A stretch of 64,000 bases of DNA, from the NCBI GenBank assembly GCA_016893485.2, contig JAFEKX020000001.1:6961501-7025500 (forward strand), given 5' to 3'. How positions within the stretch are numbered: the stretch's first letter is position 1; the number at the start of each line of letters is the position of its first letter. Below the pieces are notes generated by a model that saw only the letters and a program-made list of their open reading frames with translations, made no database searches and had not been told where the DNA came from. Source of the DNA: Streptomyces sp. P3. Lineage in GTDB: Bacteria; Actinomycetota; Actinomycetes; Streptomycetales; Streptomycetaceae. This document shows, in pieces, positions 1 to 9,457 of the stretch. The position numbers were made by a program, and so were the translations under genes.

Positions 1-9
1 AGTCCCGCG

Positions 10-1296
10 ATGAAGACCCTGCTCACCGGCGGCACCGTGCTCACCATGGACCCGGCCGTCCCCGATCTCGTACGCGGTGACGTGCTGATCGAGGACGGCG
101 TGATCGTCGAGGTGGCCGCGCGGATCGACGCGCCGGACGCCGAGGTGATCGACGCGACCGACCGGATCGTCATGCCAGGGTTCGTCGACAACCACCGGCA
201 CAGCTGGCAGACCGCGTTCCGCGGCGCCGGTGCGGACTGGACGTTCCCGAGTGGGCGCAGGCCATGCACCGCACGGTCAAGCCCCACTACCGGCCCGAGG
301 ACGTCTACGTCGGCACCCTGGTCGGCCGCCTGGAGGCCCTGCACTCCGGGGTGACCACGATGCTGGACTGGTACCACGTCGCCCAGACCCACGACCACGA
401 GGACGCCGCCGTCGCCGCCCTGCGGGACGCGCGGGGACGGTCCGTCTTCTGCCTCGGCGCGGGCTGGGGCACCGCCGATCCCGTGGACGCCGACATCCGC
501 CGCGTCCGCGCCGACCTGACCGGCGAAGGCCCGGTCACCCTGGCGCTGGGTCTTCGCGGCCCCGACGACACCGACATGGACACCGTCGCCCGCGAGGTGA
601 AGCTCGCGGACGAACTCGGCCTGCGCACCAGCCTGCACGTCGACCCGAGCGGAACCAGCCGTACGGTCGCCGATCTCCGCGAGCACGGTCTGCTGCGCGA
701 GACCACCACGTTCGTGCACGCCAACGGCATCAGCGACGAAGAGCTGCGGATGCTCGCCGACGCGGGCGCTTCCCTGTCGGTCAGCCCGGACGTCGAGCTG
801 AAGATGGGTTTCGGATCGCCGGTCACCGGGCGGGCGTTGGCGGCCGGCGTGCGCCCGACCCTGTCCGTCGACGACGTCCCCTCGGCCGGGGGCGACCTGT
901 TCTCCACGATGCGTACGGCCTTCGCCGCGCAGCGCGGTCTCGACGGCGGCCTGCGCTCCCGTGACCTGCTGGAGTTCACCACGATCGACGCGGCCCGCTC
1001 CTGCGGACTCGACGCCCGCACCGGCAGCGTCACCCCGGCAAGGACGCCGACCTGATCCTCCTGCGCACCGATGACCTCACCGTGTTCCCGGTCACCGACC
1101 CGGCAGGCAGCATCGTCAGCGCGGGACACCCCGGCCTGGTCGACACCGTCCTCGTCACGGGCCAAGTGGTCAAACGGGACGGGAGTTGCTGGGCGTGGAC
1201 CTGCCCGCGCTGCGGAGCCGCCTGCTCGCCTCCCGCGACCGGATCGCGGCGGCGGCGGGCATCCCGGTCGACGGCACATGGCGGCCGGCGGGGTGA
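10..1296 (+). CDS. Amidohydrolase (cytosine deaminase/chlorohydrolase-like), frame broken three times
   Basis: This is a metal-dependent hydrolase of the amidohydrolase superfamily, probably a cytosolic deaminase or dechlorinase-like enzyme; the substrate cannot be told from sequence. The N-terminal beta-sandwich strand is followed by PGFVDNHRH, whose HxH ligates the metal. FVHANG and SVDDVPS further on match the later His and Asp ligand positions. Reading moves one frame down near 245 (CCC where CCCC fits), near 1037 (GG for GGG) and near 1183 (GGG for GGGG), and then runs to TGA at 1294-1296. The reconstructed protein is about 429 residues, normal for the family. No Shine-Dalgarno sequence is visible before the ATG in the nine bases available, so it may be coupled to an upstream gene outside the window. 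Confidence 0.8.
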
Positions 1297-1344
1297 GCGC
1301 TGCGGCGCAACGTGGTGGTCTGGCAGTAGCGTTGGCCCGGCTCT

Positions 1345-1793
1345 TCAGGACAGGTCGGCCTCCAGTGCCGAGGGATTCAGCGACGCCAGCAGCTTGAGCA
1401 GCAGCGTGTGCGTCTGCTCCTGCTCCGCCGGTGTCAGCACCTGAAGCGCCTCCGCGTGCGCCGCGTCCACGATCTCCGCCGCCTCCGCCGCCAGCCGTAC
1501 CCCGGCCTCCGTGGCGTGCAGACGCTGGGTGCGCCGGTCGCCGGGCGTGGTGCGGCGCTCCAGCATGCCCCGCTCGACCAGCCCGTTGACCGCCGTACCC
1601 ATGGACTGCGGGGTGATCGCCGCCCGGCGCGCCGCGGTCGCGCTGGAGACCCCGGGTCGAGGACGGCCTGCATCAGGGCCCGGTGCTGGGCGAGCGTGAG
1701 CTGGAGCGGGCGCAGGGCGCGCTCCATCCGGGCCGCCATGATCTGGCCGATCTGCCAGGCCACATAGCCGGTGCGGCGGTCGGGATGTTCCAC
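1345..1793 (-). CDS. MarR-family transcriptional regulator
   Basis: This is a winged-helix dimeric repressor of about 149 residues. The N-terminal helix contains GYVAWQIGQIMAARMERAL, the recognition helix region is around ITPQSMGTAVNGLVERGML, and the wing is RRTTPGDRRTQRLHAT, a typical MarR DxRxxR wing. Translation probably starts at the GTG at 1793, preceded by AGAGG; the longer upstream reading has no family similarity. One frame break lies near 1650, in DPGVSSATAARR. It is divergent from the membrane protein at 1873 with a strong palindrome between them, so it likely represses that gene and itself. The ligand is unknown. Confidence 0.85.
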
Positions 1794-1811
1794 GGAACGG
1801 ACCTCTTTTTG

Positions 1812-1854
1812 GAAGGCAGCTGATCGTGATGTACAAATATTATCAGTTGCCTTC
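1812..1854. promoter_or_regulatory. Inverted-repeat operator between marR and the membrane protein gene
   Basis: GAAGGCAGCTGAT (1812-1824) and ATCAGTTGCCTTC (1842-1854) are 13-base arms that are reverse complements except for one base. The 17-base spacer between them is AT-rich and contains TACAAATATT, an obvious contrast to the GC-rich surroundings. The element lies between two divergent start codons, where a MarR dimer pair would be expected to bind. The role is inferred from position and symmetry. Confidence 0.7.
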
Positions 1855-1872
1855 TAATCGAGGACCGCTCCG

Positions 1873-2996
1873 ATGTCCCAGCACGTCGCACACCAGGCCA
1901 CCGGCACGACCGGCTCCGCCGGCACGACCCCCACCCCCGGCACCCGCACAAGCACGCCCTGGACGTGGCCCATCCGCCGCCCGGCCCCGGGAACACGCGT
2001 GCCGTCCTGCTCCCCGTGGCCGTCGTCCTGCTGGTCGGCGCCGTGTTCGTCAGCGTCTACCTCGCCGCGTTCCACGCCCCGAAACCGCACCAACTCCGCG
2101 TCGGCACAACGGAGATAGGCACCGCCCAGGCCCACCTGAACCAGGACCTCGAGCGCGTCGCCCCGGGCGGCTTCACCGTGGAGACCTACCCGGACGAGCC
2201 CGCCGCCCGTGACGCCGTACAGGACAGGAAGGTCTACGCGGCCTACCTCGGCGACGGGAAACTCCTCTACGGCAGCGCCAACGGAGCCGCCGTCACCGCC
2301 ACCGTGACCACCGCCTTCGGCAACGTGGCCCACGCGGAGCAGCACGAACTCGCCGTCGAGGACGTCGCCCCGGCGGCGGCGGGGGACACCCGGGGCCTGT
2401 CCGTGTTCTACGCCGCCTTCGGCCTGGTCCTCGCGGGCTACCTCTTCGGTATGACGACCTACCAACTCGCGCCCCGCCTCCAGTACCGCTGGCGGATGAC
2501 CAGCCTGGCCCTCTTCGGCATCGTCGGCGGCCTCCTGATCGCGAGCATCGCCGGCAGCACGGGCTTCGGCGCGCTGCCGGGGTCGTTCCTGCCGCTGGTC
2601 GTGGTGATCTCCCTGATGGGCGCGGCGGTCGCGGCCACGACGATGGTCCTGCTACGGCTCTTCGGCTCGGCCGGCGTCACCCTCGCCTCCATCCTCATGC
2701 TGATCCTCGGCAACAGCACCAGCGGCGGCATCATGCCGTCGGCGTACCTGCCGGGCTGGCTGCGCCCGCTCTCCGAGATCCTCCCGGTCGGCGTCGGCGT
2801 GCGCGCGATGCAGGGCCTCTCCCGCTTCCAGAACGACGGCCTGACCCGCGCCCTGGTGATCCTCCCGGTGTGGGTGCTCGGCGCGGTCCTCGTGCTCTAC
2901 CTCAAGGACGTGTACCGGCGCGGGCCGCGGGCCGGGACGCCTGAACCGGCGCAGGAACCGGTGCCGGTGTCGGTGCCGGGCCCCGCGACCGGCTGA
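1873..2996 (+). CDS. ABC-2/DUF3533-like membrane protein, possible exporter permease
   Basis: This is an integral membrane protein of about 375 residues. A polar N-terminus is followed by TM1 (AVLLPVAVVLLVGAVFVSVY), an extracytoplasmic domain of about 110 residues, and five more hydrophobic segments, among them GLVLAGYLFGMTTYQ, FGIVGGLLIASIAGSTG, LPLVVVISLMGAAVAATTMV and VILPVWVLGAVLVLYL. One helix, a large outside loop and then a helix bundle is the layout of ABC-2-type and YhgE/Pip-like proteins. The ATG at 1873 has GAGG upstream. The frame drops by one near 1960-1985, so the first 30 codons are in a different frame from the rest. Divergence from a MarR gene suggests ligand-induced export, for example of a drug; no ATPase gene is adjacent. 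Confidence 0.7.
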
Positions 2997-3078
2997 TTTC
3001 GCCTGATCGTCCTCGGACGCGGCATCCTGGACACCGTAGAGGATCTACATGGACCTCCTCTCGGGAAAGGACCTTCCG

Positions 3079-4498
<1,420 letters not shown>

Positions 4499-4666
4499 CG
4501 CACGGGTCGACCGGCCTTCCCCGCCCGCCGGATGCCCCTCCGAACGACTTTGCCAGCCCTTTACAACCCACCCTCCCGCTGCCTCGTCTCTCCGCTCGAT
4601 CAGTGACCCGCCCTGCCGGACCGCGCGATGGTCCCGGCGGGGCGGCCGACGACGAGAGAGCGATTC

Positions 4667-5067
4667 ATGCGCCGAACTGTCCTGAGCGCGCTGGCACTTG
4701 CCTGCGGTGCCGTCCTGGCGAGCACCGCGCCCGCGTTCGCCGACGGGGCCTCCGCGACCCCGACCCGCGCCCCGTCCGCCGCGCCGTCCGCGGTGCCGAG
4801 CGCCACCAAGGCGCCCACCCAGGAGCCCAGCGACGCACCCTCCCGGAGCGCGAGCACCGTGCCCTCCGCCGAACCGTCCGCCGCGCCCGCCCGGGGCCGC
4901 GGCCAGGTCGCCGTGGTCCCGAGCGGCGCCCCCGACACGGGCGTCGCCCCGGCGTCGAAGTCGTCCGGCGACCTGACGACCGGCCTGGCCGGCGGGGAGC
5001 CGCCGCGCTGGTCGTCGGCGGCGGCGCCTTCCTCGTCGTACGGCGCCGGAGGACGACCGGCGTATGA
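4667..5067 (+). CDS. Secreted Ser/Pro-rich protein with sorting-signal-like C-terminus
   Basis: This is a small surface protein of about 133 residues. It has a cleavable signal peptide (RRTVLSALALACGAVLAS...APAFA) and a long Thr/Pro/Ser/Ala stretch with repeated PSA and PTxxPS motifs. GAPDTG comes next, and a hydrophobic helix (AAALVVGGGAFLVV) followed by RRRR closes the protein. APDTG, helix and basic tail resemble a sortase sorting signal with a variant of LPxTG. The frame drops near 4995 (GGGG for GGGGG in GLAGGGAAA). Its stop overlaps the start of the sortase gene (ATGA at 5064-5067), which supports a substrate-enzyme pair. That pairing is inference. Confidence 0.75.
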
Positions 5068-5689
5068 CCTCGCTCTCCAGGCGCGCCTTCGTCACCGCGG
5101 CGACGGCGACGCTGCTCGCCGGCTGCGGCGGCGGGCACGCGACGACTTCGACCGCGAACTCCGCTACGGAACAAGGGAGTTCGGCCAAGAAGCAGTCCAC
5201 ACCCCCGCACCACCCGCCGGCAGGGCGGCGCACGCCCTGGCCCGTTCCGTCCCGGTCACCCTGCGGGTCCCCGCGATCGGGGTCGACACCCCGGTCATGC
5301 GGCTGGGGCTGGCCTCGGACGGCACCGTGCAGGTGCCGCCGATCACGGCCCACGACCGGGCGGGCTGGTACCGGAACTCGCCGACGCCCGGGCAGACCGG
5401 GCCGTCGGTGATCCTCGGCCATGTGACCGTCGGCGCCTACGGCGACGGCGTGTTCCGCCACCTCGCGAAGCTGCGCAGGGGCGACCGGATCGAGGCGGGC
5501 CTGGAGAACGGCACGACGGCCACGTTCACCGTCACCACCGTCCGGACGGTCGCCAAGGCCGACTTCCCGTCGGACGAGGTGTACGGGAACGTGGACCGTC
5601 CCGAACTGCGTCTCATCACCTGCGGAGGGACCCGTACCGGTACGGGCTACCTGGACAACGTGATCGTCTTCGCCGCGCTGACCGCGTAG
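5064..5689 (+). CDS. Class F sortase, lipoprotein-type N-terminus
   Basis: This is a transpeptidase that would attach or process surface proteins outside the membrane. The N-terminus carries SRRAFVTAATATLLAGC, a basic and hydrophobic signal with a lipobox-like LAGC. The catalytic barrel follows with PAIGVDTPVMRLGL, the His in ILGHVT, the Cys in LRLITCGG and an Arg just after it. About 208 residues is usual for class F sortases of actinobacteria. One frame drop lies near 5220, between the linker and the catalytic domain. It is translationally coupled to the preceding secreted protein, its probable substrate. Confidence 0.85.
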
Positions 5690-5724
5690 CACCGCGTGGC
5701 CCATCCCCGTACCGACCATGGAGT

Positions 5725-6219
5725 GTGTTGAAACGGTCCCGCGAGCGGGCAGCGTCCGAACTGTTCGCCGCCGTCTATCCGCGTCTCGCCGGCTGGTGCC
5801 GCCGTCTCGTCGACGACGACGAGACGGCCCACGAGATCGCCTCCGAGGCGTTCACCCGGCTCTGGGCCCGCTGGACGAAGGTGGCGGAGCCGCGCGGCTT
5901 CCTCTACGTCACCGCGGCGAACCTCGTCCGGGACCACTGGCGCAAAATGGAGCGCGAGCGCCGGGCGGTCCGCCGCGCCACCACGGAGGAGGCGGTCCGC
6001 CCACCCACCGAACAGGAAGACCCCTCGGTACGGCTGCTCGTGCAGTCGCTGCCCGAACGGCTGCGCGTCCCGATCCTCCTGCACTACTACGCCGACATGA
6101 CGGTCCGGGAGGTGTCCGTGCTGACCGGACGCAAGGAAGGAACCATCAAGGCCGACCTCCACGCGGCCCGCGAACTGCTCCGCGCCCACCTGAGGAGAAG
6201 CGTTGACCACACACTTTGA
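5725..6219 (+). CDS. ECF-type RNA polymerase sigma factor
   Basis: This is a two-domain alternative sigma factor of 164 residues, in one intact frame. The region 2 core is DDDETAHEIASEAFTRLW and WTKVAEPRGFLYVTAANL. Region 4 is LPERLRVPILLHYYADM followed by the helix-turn-helix VREVSVLTGRKEGTIKADLHAAR. Starts are GTG at 5725 or TTG at 5728, with GGAG at 5720-5723. The next reading frame begins inside its 3' end (overlap 6203-6219), so the two products are probably made together and the partner may control it. The signal and target promoters are unknown. Confidence 0.85.
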   Translation: MLKRSRERAASELFAAVYPRLAGWCRRLVDDDETAHEIASEAFTRLWARWTKVAEPRGFLYVTAANLVRDHWRKMERERRAVRRATTEEAVRPPTEQEDPSVRLLVQSLPERLRVPILLHYYADMTVREVSVLTGRKEGTIKADLHAARELLRAHLRRSVDHTL

Positions 6220-6724
6220 CGAGGGAGACGAGGGCCCGGACATCGACCCCGACGACCCCCTCACGGTCATCCTGCGCTCCTCCTCGGACTACCTCGGCCC
6301 ACCCCGGCCGCTACGAGACGATCCGCCGCGGCGCCAACCGCCGCCGCCTGCTCCGCGCGACGATCGGCGCCGGCGCGACCTGCGCGGTGATCGTCCTGGC
6401 CGCCCTCCCGTTCCGCCTGGCCCACCACGACACTCCTACGACCCCCATGGTCCCGCTCGCCCCACCCCCGCGAGCAGCAGCCCCACGCCCACCCCCACGC
6501 CCACGCCCGCCCAGTCCGCGGCCAAGTCCCCGAGCCCCACCGCGATCCCGAGCTCCCCCGTGGACCCCCGCGTCCCGAGCCGCACACCGATCTCGACCGC
6601 GGAACCGTCCAGGGTCCCGACGTCCCCCTCCGCCTCGGCGTCCGCACCGGAGACGGCGACCGGCGCGGCCTCGCGAACGTCCCGCACCGACGCGCCGTCG
6701 GCTGTGGAGACCACCGCGCGGTAA
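6203..6724 (+). CDS. Single-pass membrane protein, possible anti-sigma partner
   Basis: The product has about 174 residues: an acidic cytoplasmic N-terminus rich in Asp/Glu, an Arg-rich stretch (RRGANRRRLLRA), one transmembrane segment (TIGAGATCAVIVLAALPFRLA), and a Pro/Ser/Thr-rich outer tail (PTPTPTPTP, SPSPTAIPSSP). The likely start is the TTG at 6203, preceded by GAGGAGAAG and overlapping the sigma gene by 17 bases. The frame shifts near 6303 (CCCC where CCCCCC fits) and near 6467. Its position and inside-helix-outside layout fit an anti-sigma factor, but there is no HxxxCxxC zinc motif, so that role is inferred only from context. Confidence 0.6.
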   Translation: MTTHFDEGDEGPDIDPDDPLTVILRSSSDYLGPPRPLRDDPPRRQPPPPAPRDDRRRRDLRGDRPGRPPVPPGPPRHSYDPHGPARPTPASSSPTPTPTPTPAQSAAKSPSPTAIPSSPVDPRVPSRTPISTAEPSRVPTSPSASASAPETATGAASRTSRTDAPSAVETTAR

Positions 6725-6828
6725 CGCGTCCGTACCACCCTGGCAACCGTGAGCGTGCTCGGCCTCGGGTTGCCGTCCCCGATAGCCGTCCACGCCCTGA
6801 AGTCCCCTCCCACCCAGGGAGTCGGGCC

Positions 6829-6933
6829 GGCACCCCGGTCGTCGGATGGATCCACGGCGGCGGTTTCACCGGTGACGCGGGTCAGGACACCAACCCGCGC
6901 AAGTTCGTCCAGCTGGCTTCCGGATTGTTTTGA
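6829..6933 (+). pseudogene. Short carboxylesterase-like remnant
   Basis: Thirty-four codons read PVVGWIHGGGFTGDAGQDT and continue NPRKFVQLASG before TGA at 6931. WIHGGGF is the oxyanion-hole motif of type-B carboxylesterases and related alpha/beta hydrolases, which are normally 400-500 residues. No catalytic Ser or His region follows, and the upstream 100 bases have no matching N-terminus. I read this as the leftover of a deleted esterase gene. A chance match is possible because the stretch is short. Confidence 0.4.
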
Positions 6934-6943
6934 ACGTGTTCAA
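6930..6943. promoter_or_regulatory. Inverted-repeat operator before the 175-residue membrane protein
   Basis: TTGAACGTGTTCAA has perfect six-base arms (TTGAAC/GTTCAA) around a two-base centre, in a locally AT-rich stretch 21 bases before the ATG at 6965. This size and symmetry suit a TetR-type dimer, but no regulator gene is adjacent. The regulator and the effect are inference. Confidence 0.5.
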
Positions 6944-6964
6944 TTCTCGGCGTAGGCTGCCCTC

Positions 6965-7492
6965 ATGAGCGACAGAGCCGCCCTCCTGAAGGGCATCCGC
7001 GCCTGGCTGGTCCTGTTCGTCGTCTGTCTGGTGCTCAGCGGCGCCACCGCTTTTCCGCTGGTCCATGAACTCCGGTGGACCGAGGACGTGTTGAGGTCCC
7101 TGTCCGTACCGCACTACCTGCCCACCCTGATGGACTGGATCGTGCAGGTACGGCAGGGCCTCGACACCGCCGACACCGACTACCCCTTCCTCCTCTACGG
7201 CACGGACTGGCTGGCCTTCGCGCACCTCGTCATCGCGGTCGCCTTCTACGGCCCCTACCGCGACCCGGTCCGCAACATCTGGGTCGTCGAGTTCGGGATG
7301 ATCGCCTGCGCCGGCATCGTCCCGCTCGCCCTGATCTGCGGGCCGATCCGCGGAATCCCCTTCTGGTGGACGGTGATCGACATGTCCTTCGGCGTCATCG
7401 GCATCGTCCCGCTGTACGTCGTACGGAAGAAGATCAAGCGCCTGGAGGCCCTGACGCTCGCGCCGAACACCGCCCTCACGCCCGCTGCTTGA
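6965..7492 (+). CDS. Conserved membrane protein, four predicted helices
   Basis: This 175-residue integral membrane protein is in one intact frame. Helices are AWLVLFVVCLVLSGATAFPL near the N-terminus, YGTDWLAFAHLVIAVAFYG in the middle, EFGMIACAGIVPLALICGPI, and WWTVIDMSFGVIGIVPLYVV followed by the basic RKKIKRLE. I do not recognise a characterised family; an enzymatic role is not apparent. A short palindrome stands just upstream, so it is probably a regulated single gene. It converges on and overlaps the serine hydrolase gene by 17 bases (7476-7492). Confidence 0.75.
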   Translation: MSDRAALLKGIRAWLVLFVVCLVLSGATAFPLVHELRWTEDVLRSLSVPHYLPTLMDWIVQVRQGLDTADTDYPFLLYGTDWLAFAHLVIAVAFYGPYRDPVRNIWVVEFGMIACAGIVPLALICGPIRGIPFWWTVIDMSFGVIGIVPLYVVRKKIKRLEALTLAPNTALTPAA

Positions 7493-8639
7493 GCGCGGCC
7501 AGTGCGATCCGTTCCGCCACCGGGTTCATCGACTCGCCCTTCGCGTCGGTGGAGTTGACCGAGTAGACGAGGGTGCGGGACAGGTCGCGGGTGGCGAGGA
7601 CGACGGCGCTGTAGCCGTACCGGGCACCGGACTTGAGCCAGTAGACCTCCCCGCCGTACTCGAAGCGCTGGAGGCCCGCGCTGTAGTCGGCGCCCTCGAT
7701 GCCCGCCGGGACCGTGAACATCTCCCGGAGTTGCGGGGCCGGCACGATGCGGCCCCGGAACAGGGACGTGATCAGGCGCTCCAAGTCGGCGGTCGTCGAG
7801 ATCATGTCGCCGGCCGCCCAGCGGTCCGCCTGGTTCCAGTCGGTGACGTCCACGAACCGCGCTGAACCGTCGGCCTGTTGGACCAGCTGGTAGCCGTGGT
7901 TGTGCGGGCCCCGGATGCGCGGGTCGGTGCCGGGGAAGTACGTGTCCCGCATGCCCGCCGGACGCAGGACGAGCCGGGTGGCCTCCGAGGCGTACGAGTG
8001 GCCCGTGACCTTCTCGATCAGCAGGCCGAGGATCGTGTAGTTGACGTTGAGGTAGTCCTGCTGCTGCCCGGGGCCGAACTCCGGGCCCTTCGCCACCGCC
8101 GACGCCACCACCTGCCTCGGCGTGAGCGTGTCGAAGCGGTGCGCGTACTGGTCCTCGAAGGCGTCCCCGAAGCCGTCACCGGCCTGGATTCCGCTGGTGT
8201 GGTTGAGCAACTGCCGTACGGAGATGGGCTCGAAGGCCTTCGTGAGGAGCCCCGGCAGGTAGTGCTGGACCGGCGTGTCCAGGTCGACCTTCCCCAGTGC
8301 CGCGAGCCGCAGCACCGTCGCCGCCGTCACCACCTTCGTCGTCGAACCGGCCCGGAACCGCGCGTCGGGATCGGCCGCGGCACCGCTCTTCAGATCGTGC
8401 ACACCCGCGCTTCCCCGCCACGCCCCGTCGGTCCCTCCCACTCGTACGAGAGCCGCCGTGGCGTCGGCGTCGGGGAGCCCGGCGAGCGCGGCCCGCAGCG
8501 CTTCGGCGTCCGGTCCTGCCGATGCCCGCGCGGTGGCCGACGGTGACGCGGCGAACGCGGGGGCGGCCAACGGTCCTGCGGCCAGGGCGAGTACGAGGGA
8601 GGCGGTGAGGACGGCGGTGGTGCGGTGGCGGGGGCGCAT
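7476..8639 (-). CDS. Secreted serine hydrolase, class C beta-lactamase/DD-peptidase fold
   Basis: This 387-residue secreted enzyme is in one intact frame. The signal peptide is RHRTTAVLTASLVLALAAGPLAAPAFA. Catalytic motifs of the serine beta-lactamase-like family are present: SxxK as GSTTKVV, YxN as DYLNVNYT, and KSG as YWLKSGARYGYS in the third-motif position. The LLNHTSGI and GMRDTYFPG segments are typical of D-alanyl-D-alanine carboxypeptidase and esterase members. The ATG at 8639 is preceded by AGGAG, so the longer upstream frame is not used. Cell-wall peptide trimming or esterase activity is likely; true antibiotic hydrolysis cannot be inferred. Confidence 0.88.
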   Translation of the reverse strand: MRPRHRTTAVLTASLVLALAAGPLAAPAFAASPSATARASAGPDAEALRAALAGLPDADATAALVRVGGTDGAWRGSAGVHDLKSGAAADPDARFRAGSTTKVVTAATVLRLAALGKVDLDTPVQHYLPGLLTKAFEPISVRQLLNHTSGIQAGDGFGDAFEDQYAHRFDTLTPRQVVASAVAKGPEFGPGQQQDYLNVNYTILGLLIEKVTGHSYASEATRLVLRPAGMRDTYFPGTDPRIRGPHNHGYQLVQQADGSARFVDVTDWNQADRWAAGDMISTTADLERLITSLFRGRIVPAPQLREMFTVPAGIEGADYSAGLQRFEYGGEVYWLKSGARYGYSAVVLATRDLSRTLVYSVNSTDAKGESMNPVAERIALAALKQRA

Positions 8640-8938
8640 CGGCTGCTCCTGCGGTCTGGTCTCCGGCGGGTGTCGGTGATCAGCCTTGTCCGGTACGGCA
8701 GTTCGCGGATCGTCGGCGAGGAGGGCGCTCGCCCCCAGGTCACCCCGAAGCAATTGCCGTACCGCGCGGGGGTTGCCGGGGTTGCCCCCTACGGGATGCA
8801 ACGCGGCACGGCGGAGACGGAGTTGCATCCGGCGCCGGAACCGTTCTCGAACCCGGTACCGGAAAAACCGTTATCGCGCACCCCTTCACCCCGTCTCCCT
8901 CTGCGTCCCCCGTCTCCTCACGCACCGGAGCCACGCAC

Positions 8939-9404
8939 ATGGCCACCAGCGCACCCAAGCGCCCCACCAAGCACCGCCTCCCCGCCGAGGCCTGTTCACC
9001 CTCGGCGGCGGAGTCGCGGCGGCGGGAGTCGTCGGCGCCGGGATCGCCGCGTTCACCGGCGACGGGGCCGACGCCACGCAGACCGGCACCGCCGTCGGTA
9101 CCGTCGAGTACGTCGCCAAGTACAACCTCGGCGCGGCCGTGCCCTTCACGACGTACGGCCGGCGCACTGGCCAGGCAACGGCAAGTACATGGAACAGCCT
9201 GTGATCTCGGACATGGCCCGGGGAGCGGTACGCCCGGTCTGGGAGATTCTGTACAACCACTACGCGCGCCGACGGCGTCTCTCCGCCCCGTTCATCACCC
9301 TCATGGCTGAGAAGGTGCGTGCGGAGGGCGGTGGCGGCGACTACGGCCCGAACAGCGGCGGTTTCGACCAACTCGGCTTCGGCATGCTGCTGTACAGCAA
9401 GTGA
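8939..9404 (+). pseudogene. Chimeric remnant: Tat signal of one secreted enzyme joined to an alginate lyase-like C-terminus
   Basis: The reconstructed chain is only about 155 residues. It begins with a twin-arginine signal (LPRRGLFTLGGGVAAAG), then GAAVPFTTYG, which resembles the start of Streptomyces mycodextranase-type secreted glycanases. Without a catalytic middle it passes to NGKYMEQPVISDMARGAVRP and RAEGGGGDYGPNSGGFDQLG, which resemble the end of alginate lyase-family (PF05426) enzymes. The ATG at 8939 has GGAG upstream. Frame breaks occur near 8985 and 9165. The most likely explanation is an internal deletion that fused two neighbouring genes; an assembly collapse would look the same. 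It is unlikely to be active. Confidence 0.5.
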
Positions 9405-9457
9405 CACCGTCGTACACCGAGTCATATCGAGGGACACCGGGGAAGGTGAGGAACGAC

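Noticed and set aside
6965..7492. Treating the 175-residue membrane protein as the TetR-type regulator of its upstream palindrome
   Set aside because: It has four helices and no DNA-binding motif.
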